NCBI RefSeq assembly: GCF_018613755.1
Contig: NZ_JAGGPP010000004.1
Span: 1-64,000, forward strand
Direction: 5' to 3'
Length of the DNA stretch: 64,000 nt
DNA from: Arthrobacter sp. ISL-72
Lineage (GTDB): Bacteria; Actinomycetota; Actinomycetes; Actinomycetales; Micrococcaceae
The position numbers and the translations under genes were made by a program. This document shows positions 59,589 through 64,000 of the stretch, in pieces. How positions within the stretch are numbered: the first letter of the stretch is position 1; each line of letters opens with the position of its first letter. The notes under the pieces were generated by a model. It did no database searches, had not been told where the DNA came from, and worked only from the letters and a program-made list of their open reading frames with translations.

Positions 59589-60710
59589 TTAGCCCAGCCA
59601 TGTCCGCAGCGCCCGCAGGCACTCACGGATGGCGTCGGCGTCGACGTGTTCGTTGTCCTTGTGCGCCAGGAGCGGGTCGCCGGGTCCGAAGTTCACGGCC
59701 GGGATGCCCAGCTCGCTGAAACGCGCGACGTCGGTCCAGCCGTACTTGGGCTTGGGCTCCGCGCCGACGGCGGCCACGAAGGACGCGGCGGCCGGGTGGT
59801 TCAGCCCGGGCCGGGCGCCGGCGGCGGCGTCCGTACGGACGACGTCGAACCCGTCGAGGAGTTCGCGGACGTGGGCTTCGGCGTGGTCGGTGGACTTGTC
59901 GGGAGCGAAGCGGTAGTTGATTTCGACGACGCAGCGGTCCGGGATGACGTTACCGGCGGTGCCGCCATGGATTTTTACGGCGTTGAGGCTTTCCCGGTAG
60001 TCCAGGCCGTCCACATTGACGGTGGCCGGCTTGTAGGCCGCCAGCCTGGCCAGGATGGGTGCGGCGGCATGTATGGCGTTGCTCCCCATCCAGGCGCGGG
60101 CGGAATGCGCGGCTTCGCCAATGGTGGTCGCTTCGAAGCGCATGGTGCCGTTGCACCCGCCTTCCACTGTTCCGTGCGTCGGCTCCAGCAGGATGGCAAA
60201 GTCGCCGTCAAGCAGCTCTCCGTGGTTGCGCACCAGCCGGCCGAGTCCGCTCTTGACCGCTTCCACTTCCTCATGGTCGTAGAACACGAAGGTGACGTCC
60301 TTGCTCGGTTCCGCCCCGCCGTCGAACATTGTTGCGGCCAATGCCAACTGGACCGCGACTCCGCCTTTCATGTCCGTGGTGCCGCGGCCGTACAGAAGCC
60401 CCTCCCCCGGTGCCCCGGAGGGCCAGAACGAGGGCACGGTGCCGAGGGCTCCTTCGGTGGTGGGCAGCGGCACCGTGTCCAGGTGCCCCGCCAGGATGAC
60501 CCGCTCCGGGCGGCCAAGGGAGGTGCGGGCAATGATGGAGTCGCCGTCCCGGACAACGGCAAGCTGCGGAATCTGCAGCAGCGCATGTTCGACGGCGTCG
60601 GCCAGCTCCTTCTCGTTGGCCGAGACACTGTTGATGTCGATGAGCGCAGCAGTGAGGAGGGCGACGTCCTGGCGGAGATCCAGGCGGACAGAGGCGGTTT
60701 GAGCAGTCAC
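59589..60710 (-). CDS. dapE: Succinyl-diaminopimelate desuccinylase
   Basis: This 373-residue M20 zinc peptidase-fold enzyme shows RVILAGHLDTVPLPTTEGAL (metal His-x-Asp), GRGTTDMKGGVAVQLALAAT (bridging Asp), FVFYDHEEVEAVKSGLGRLV (catalytic and metal Glu pair, here HEEVEA) and LLEPTHGTVEGGCNGTMRFE (second Glu). It removes succinate from N-succinyl-LL-diaminopimelate, giving the precursor of lysine and peptidoglycan cross-links. It is divergent from dapD (51 bp gap), which makes the succinylated precursor. Actinobacteria use this branch, consistent with the pair. Confidence 0.93.
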   Translation of the reverse strand: MTAQTASVRLDLRQDVALLTAALIDINSVSANEKELADAVEHALLQIPQLAVVRDGDSIIARTSLGRPERVILAGHLDTVPLPTTEGALGTVPSFWPSGAPGEGLLYGRGTTDMKGGVAVQLALAATMFDGGAEPSKDVTFVFYDHEEVEAVKSGLGRLVRNHGELLDGDFAILLEPTHGTVEGGCNGTMRFEATTIGEAAHSARAWMGSNAIHAAAPILARLAAYKPATVNVDGLDYRESLNAVKIHGGTAGNVIPDRCVVEINYRFAPDKSTDHAEAHVRELLDGFDVVRTDAAAGARPGLNHPAAASFVAAVGAEPKPKYGWTDVARFSELGIPAVNFGPGDPLLAHKDNEHVDADAIRECLRALRTWLG

Positions 60711-60760
60711 GATGACAGTCTAGTTCGAGACCTGCTCCCGCCTCTCGATAGACTGGGGCC

Positions 60761-61792
60761 ATGACTGAAACCGCTGCTGCTTCCGCCGTGCCCGCTGACA
60801 ACTCCGCGTCCACCGACGCCCGCTCCGCCTATGGCTATGGTGTGGCCACCATCTCCACCCGCAATGGCGAGTCCACGGTGCTGGATGTCTGGTTCCCGGC
60901 CCCGTCCCTCGGAACCGCAGCGGACAGCCTCCAGGACGTTGAGAACGCTGATCCGGTGCTGGCCGAGATCGCAGCGGGCGGCGCCGATGCTGACCGCGGC
61001 ACTGAGCAGCAGGTGGTGTTCGCCCAGGTGAACCTCGACGAAGCCCCTGCGGACACGGTGGATGCCTACCTCCGCCTGCACCTGCTCTCGCACCGCCTGG
61101 TCCAGCCCAACACCATCAACCTGGACGGCATCTTCGGCAAGCTCCCCAACGTCGTCTGGACCAACTTCGGGCCCGCGGCCGTTGAGGGCTTCGAACTGAC
61201 CCGCGCGAAGCTGCGCAAGCGCGGTGCCGTCACCGTCTACGGCGTGGACAAGTTCCCGCGCATGGTGGACTACGTGGTTCCCGCCGGGGTCCGCATCGCC
61301 GACGCCGACCGCGTCCGGCTTGGCGCCCACCTTGCCGAAGGAACCACGGTGATGCACGAAGGTTTCGTGAACTTCAACGCCGGCACCCTGGGCACCTCCA
61401 TGGTGGAAGGCCGCATCTCGGCCGGAGTCGTGGCGGGGGACGGCACCGACGTCGGCGGCGGCGCATCGATCATGGGCACCCTGTCCGGCGGTGGCAAAGA
61501 GAAGATCTCCCTTGGCGAGCGCGTACTGCTGGGCGCCAACTCCGGAGTCGGAATCAGCATCGGTGACGACTCGGTGGTGGAGGCCGGCCTGTACGTCACG
61601 GCCGGGACCCGTGTCAGCGTCGTGGGGCCGAAGGACGCCGACGGCGAAGACACCACCAAGGTGGTCAAGGCCGTGGAACTCTCCGGTGTGCCCAACCTGC
61701 TGTTCCGCCGCAATTCCACCAGCGGCGGCGTGGAAGTGCTTCCCCGCAAGGGCCAGACCGTGGAACTCAATGAGGCACTCCACGCCAACTGA
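60761..61792 (+). CDS. dapD: Tetrahydrodipicolinate N-succinyltransferase, actinobacterial type
   Basis: This encodes 343 residues. The N-terminal domain has YGYGVATISTRNGESTVLDV and HLLSHRLVQPNTINLDGIFG. The left-handed beta-helix of hexapeptide repeats covers residues about 180-300: GVRIADADRVRLGAHLAEGT, MVEGRISAGVVAGDGTDVGG, GASIMGTLSGGGKEKISLGE, LLGANSGVGISIGDDSVVEA. The Glu and Gly residues that bind succinyl-CoA are kept. It is longer than the proteobacterial DapD and matches the mycobacterial form. It acts in the lysine/diaminopimelate pathway with dapE. Confidence 0.94.
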   Translation: MTETAAASAVPADNSASTDARSAYGYGVATISTRNGESTVLDVWFPAPSLGTAADSLQDVENADPVLAEIAAGGADADRGTEQQVVFAQVNLDEAPADTVDAYLRLHLLSHRLVQPNTINLDGIFGKLPNVVWTNFGPAAVEGFELTRAKLRKRGAVTVYGVDKFPRMVDYVVPAGVRIADADRVRLGAHLAEGTTVMHEGFVNFNAGTLGTSMVEGRISAGVVAGDGTDVGGGASIMGTLSGGGKEKISLGERVLLGANSGVGISIGDDSVVEAGLYVTAGTRVSVVGPKDADGEDTTKVVKAVELSGVPNLLFRRNSTSGGVEVLPRKGQTVELNEALHAN

Positions 61793-61847
61793 TCCATCCG
61801 CCCGCCGAAGTTCAACCGGCCCGTCCAGGGCCTGAGGGAGTAGCCTC

Positions 61848-62696
61848 GTGTCACGGAAACGTGGCCTGCGCCGCCTGGCAGTGCTGGGGCTGGCCCTGGC
61901 CCTGGTTGCCGGAGCGCTCTATACGGCCTTGGCCATCATCCAGCGTTCGGAGACGCTCGTCGCCGAAAAGTGCACCGTCACCGTGGGATCGCGCACTGCT
62001 GAACTGGCTACCGACCAGGCGGCCAACGCCGCCCTGATCACCGCCGTCGCCGTACGGCGTGGCCTGCCTCCGCGCGCGGCGAGCATCGCCCTGGCCACTG
62101 CCATGCAGGAATCAAAGCTGCGCAACATCGAGCACGGTGACCACGCCGGCCCCGATTCCCGCGGCCTCTTCCAGCAACGGCCCTCGCAGGGCTGGGGAAC
62201 CGCGGAACAGGTGATGGACCCCTATTACTCCACCGGGGTGTTCTACGATGCGCTGGTGAAGATCCCGGGGTACGACTCCCTGGAAATCACGGCTGCCGCC
62301 CAGCAGGTCCAGCGGTCCGCCTACCCGCAGGCCTATGCCCAGCATGAGGACATGGGCCGGGCCTACGCCTCGGCCCTGACTGGGGAGTCGAGCGAAGCAC
62401 TGGACTGCACCCTCAAGTCACCCGAAGGCCCCGGTGATGCCCAGGCTGTGCTTGACGAGCTGAATACGGCTTTCGGGAACGTCCCGGCGACGGCGGATGG
62501 CAGCACCATCGTGCTGGAGGCGAGCGGCCGCCAGGCCTGGGCGGTTGCTCAGTGGGCCGTGGCGAACGCGAAATCCCTGGCCGTAACGGAAGTCCGCGTG
62601 GAGGGACGAAGCTGGGACCGGTCGTCCCGGGACGGCTGGCAGGTTGCGGACGCGCCGTCCGGCCAGGTCACGGTCACGGTCGCAGCCGCTCCCTGA
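61848..62696 (+). CDS. Membrane-anchored lysozyme-like/transglycosylase-type protein
   Basis: GTG at 61848 gives 282 residues. The N-terminus is a signal anchor (GLRRLAVLGLALALVAGALY, TALAI). Outside, a lysozyme-like stretch reads GLPPRAASIALATAMQESKL, RNIEHGDHAGPDSRGLFQQR, PSQGWGTAEQVMDPYYSTGV. The Glu of AMQES matches the catalytic Glu position of lytic transglycosylase-like proteins, and SRGLFQQRPSQGWG is typical of the actinobacterial group. The C-terminal 90 residues form a second domain (GRQAWAVAQWAVANAKSLAV). It probably cuts or binds peptidoglycan, which fits its place beside dap genes. Confidence 0.82.
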   Translation: MSRKRGLRRLAVLGLALALVAGALYTALAIIQRSETLVAEKCTVTVGSRTAELATDQAANAALITAVAVRRGLPPRAASIALATAMQESKLRNIEHGDHAGPDSRGLFQQRPSQGWGTAEQVMDPYYSTGVFYDALVKIPGYDSLEITAAAQQVQRSAYPQAYAQHEDMGRAYASALTGESSEALDCTLKSPEGPGDAQAVLDELNTAFGNVPATADGSTIVLEASGRQAWAVAQWAVANAKSLAVTEVRVEGRSWDRSSRDGWQVADAPSGQVTVTVAAAP

Positions 62697-62746
62697 AATC
62701 GGAATGCGGCCCGCTGGATCGGGGCCAATGGATCGGCCCGCGGATC

Positions 62747-63358
62747 TTAGACCAGCAGCTCCACGACGGGCTGGACGTAGCTTCGGAACACCTCCGGCTG
62801 GGACAGCAGTTCCTTGCTCATGATGATCTTGTCCGGCTCCAGGTACCAGGCCCGCGGTTCCGTGAGCGGCAGTTCGATGATGGTCAACGTGAAGTCGCGC
62901 GAACTGCGGCCCACCTCCAGCAGCCGGTCCTCCACCATGTCGCCAAGCAGCTGCGGGGCGCCGCTGGCCTCCCGTTCGGCTTCCAGCTCGGTGTATTCGG
63001 AGCGGCGTTCCCGCGCCCAGGTCAAGGCCGAACCGAAATGGGCCTGCAGCACACGCTGCAGGGCCGGGGAGTTCCCAAAGGCATCAAAGTGGGGCGGCGT
63101 GACATCCGGGGTCATCTTGGGGTGCGCCTTCAGCAACTGCTCCCACCAGGCCTCCCATTCAGTCTTCAGCGCGCTGAACCCGCCTACTTCGGACGTGAGG
63201 TTGCTGTGGTCCACCGGCCGGATCTTCGGTGCCAGGTGGCAAAGTGCAGGGTGCCCGGCGCTGTCGAGTCCGGCGGCGTCGCGAACATACAATGCGATGA
63301 GCATGGGACCCGAGGTGTCCATGGTGATACGCCAGCCAGGACCGCCTGTGTCGTGCAT
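62747..63358 (-). CDS. Conserved hypothetical protein
   Basis: This encodes 203 residues with no signal or membrane segment. Features include GPMLIALYVRDAAGLDSAGH, PRVDHSNLTSEV-like loop (IRPVDHSNLTSEVGGFSALK), EWEAWWEQLLKAHPKM and TLTIIELPLTEPRAWYLEPD, KIIMSKELLSQPEVFRSYVQ. It looks like a mixed alpha/beta protein and is widespread in Micrococcaceae as a hypothetical, in my recollection; I know no activity. The ATG at 63358 has GGGAGG upstream. It is in the same direction as the TetR gene at the window edge, 53 bp downstream of it, so they probably form a unit. Confidence 0.75.
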   Translation of the reverse strand: MHDTGGPGWRITMDTSGPMLIALYVRDAAGLDSAGHPALCHLAPKIRPVDHSNLTSEVGGFSALKTEWEAWWEQLLKAHPKMTPDVTPPHFDAFGNSPALQRVLQAHFGSALTWARERRSEYTELEAEREASGAPQLLGDMVEDRLLEVGRSSRDFTLTIIELPLTEPRAWYLEPDKIIMSKELLSQPEVFRSYVQPVVELLV

Positions 63359-63411
63359 CCGAATGGCCTCCCTTGTTTACTGTCCCAGTGTATTCCTCAT
63401 GACTACTGACG

Positions 63412-64000
63412 TTAATGGCTGGCCGCAGACTCACCCAGGCTCTGCAGGTGGGAGGACAGAACGTCCCGGCACATGTCCTCATTCATCCATTCCGGCTGGA
63501 GCAGGGCGTGCATGGTGAGCCCGTCCAGCGTGGCCAGCAGCCGCTCCGCCTCGATGACCAGCGACTGTTGGCCCTGGCCGTCGCTTTCGGATTCCCCCGG
63601 TGGCCGGAGCTCCATGATGAGCCACCCGATGACGGCGGCCACAGCCCGGTGGCTACGGTCGGCTTCTCCCGCGAGGAAAGCCCTGATCCGGGCAGCATTC
63701 TTGAACGCCATCCACACGCAAGCGTCAACGGCCCGCTCCTCATCAAGCGGGAGGAACTGGCCCAGCAGGGTTAACACGCCATCCCGGTGCTCCGCGGTCC
63801 CGGGGACCAGCTGCGTCAGCTGATCGCGGGCCTGTTCCAGCCGGCCGGTGATGCGGTCCACCACCACGCCGAAGGAGTGGGCCAGCAGCTCGTCACTGCT
63901 GGAGAAGTAGTGGCGGACCGAACCCACCGCCAGTCCGGCCTCATCAGCCACTTCGCGCAGCGAGGCCCGTTCCAGCCCGTCCGCGGCGATGATCCTGAAA
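63412..64000 (-). CDS. TetR-family regulator, cut by the window edge
   Basis: The frame enters from the right edge (ILRIIAADGLERASLREVAD) and continues EAGLAVGSVRHYFSSSDELL, a TetR helix-turn-helix, then AHSFGVVVDRITGRLEQAR. The ligand-binding part has ACVWMAFKNAARIRAFLAGE and VAAVIGWLIMELRPPGESES, with an acidic disordered insert, and ends ESAASH at 63412. Only the first 5-25 residues should be missing. It is likely the repressor of itself and the following hypothetical gene. The true start lies beyond 64000. Confidence 0.9.
   Translation of the reverse strand, partial: FRIIAADGLERASLREVADEAGLAVGSVRHYFSSSDELLAHSFGVVVDRITGRLEQARDQLTQLVPGTAEHRDGVLTLLGQFLPLDEERAVDACVWMAFKNAARIRAFLAGEADRSHRAVAAVIGWLIMELRPPGESESDGQGQQSLVIEAERLLATLDGLTMHALLQPEWMNEDMCRDVLSSHLQSLGESAASH

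Overview
The window is high-GC DNA from an actinobacterium, most likely Arthrobacter or Pseudarthrobacter in the Micrococcaceae. The inference rests on actinobacterial families (DUF3107, DUF3117, actinobacterial-type dapD, sigE/anti-sigma/tatB order, gluABCD order), many GTG starts and the style of the general-stress genes. I see no tRNA, rRNA, CRISPR array or intact insertion sequence. All family names come from reading protein motifs by eye; no database search was possible.

The window has two contrasting halves. Positions 1 to about 31,900 are accessory. From 0.2 to 5.1 kb lie small orphan proteins: a GyrA-like helical fragment protein, a divergent pair of paralogues, a decayed DUF4235/DUF3618 copy and a PRC-barrel/DUF2382 protein. 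From 5.3 to 11.1 kb is a compact envelope and general stress island: CsbD, a YihY/BrkB membrane protein, a DUF3618/holin-like/LEA-like operon, a MarR regulator, a PAP2 phosphatase and a 68-aa protein. Four promoter regions in this island carry the same 18-bp palindrome (consensus TAGTAAGYNNRCTTACTA). This suggests a local regulon run by the MarR protein and is the best candidate here for an undescribed system.

From 11.3 to 31.7 kb is a patchwork: a VOC protein, a metallo-beta-lactamase-fold hydrolase, a Y-family DNA polymerase, a TetR-controlled DUF2867/membrane protein pair with two operators, and an AraC-regulated polyol uptake and oxidation operon (binding protein, two permeases, dehydrogenase, fructokinase). 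Many genes here are broken by single stops, frameshifts or deletions, including the monooxygenase, nucleotidyltransferase, fructokinase and a RibD/DHFR-like gene.

From about 31.9 kb to the end the genes are intact, densely packed housekeeping genes. They include thiamine synthesis (moeB/moeZ-like, thiG, thiS, thiO under a TPP riboswitch, divergent thiE), RNA turnover (RNB ribonuclease, DEAD-box helicase), a solitary beta-class DNA methyltransferase, a PHP phosphoesterase and aminopeptidase P. They continue with an MgtE-N/CBS protein coupled to DUF1003, an Mrp ATPase, a sigE/anti-sigma/tatB unit, a PIG-V-like mannosyltransferase with a DivIVA-like protein, a LOG-family protein, a glutamate-type ABC importer (gluABCD), the divergent lysine/peptidoglycan genes dapE and dapD, and a TetR gene cut by the window edge. 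Both ABC importer operons carry a perfect hairpin directly after the binding-protein gene, which suggests the same way of making more binding protein than permease.
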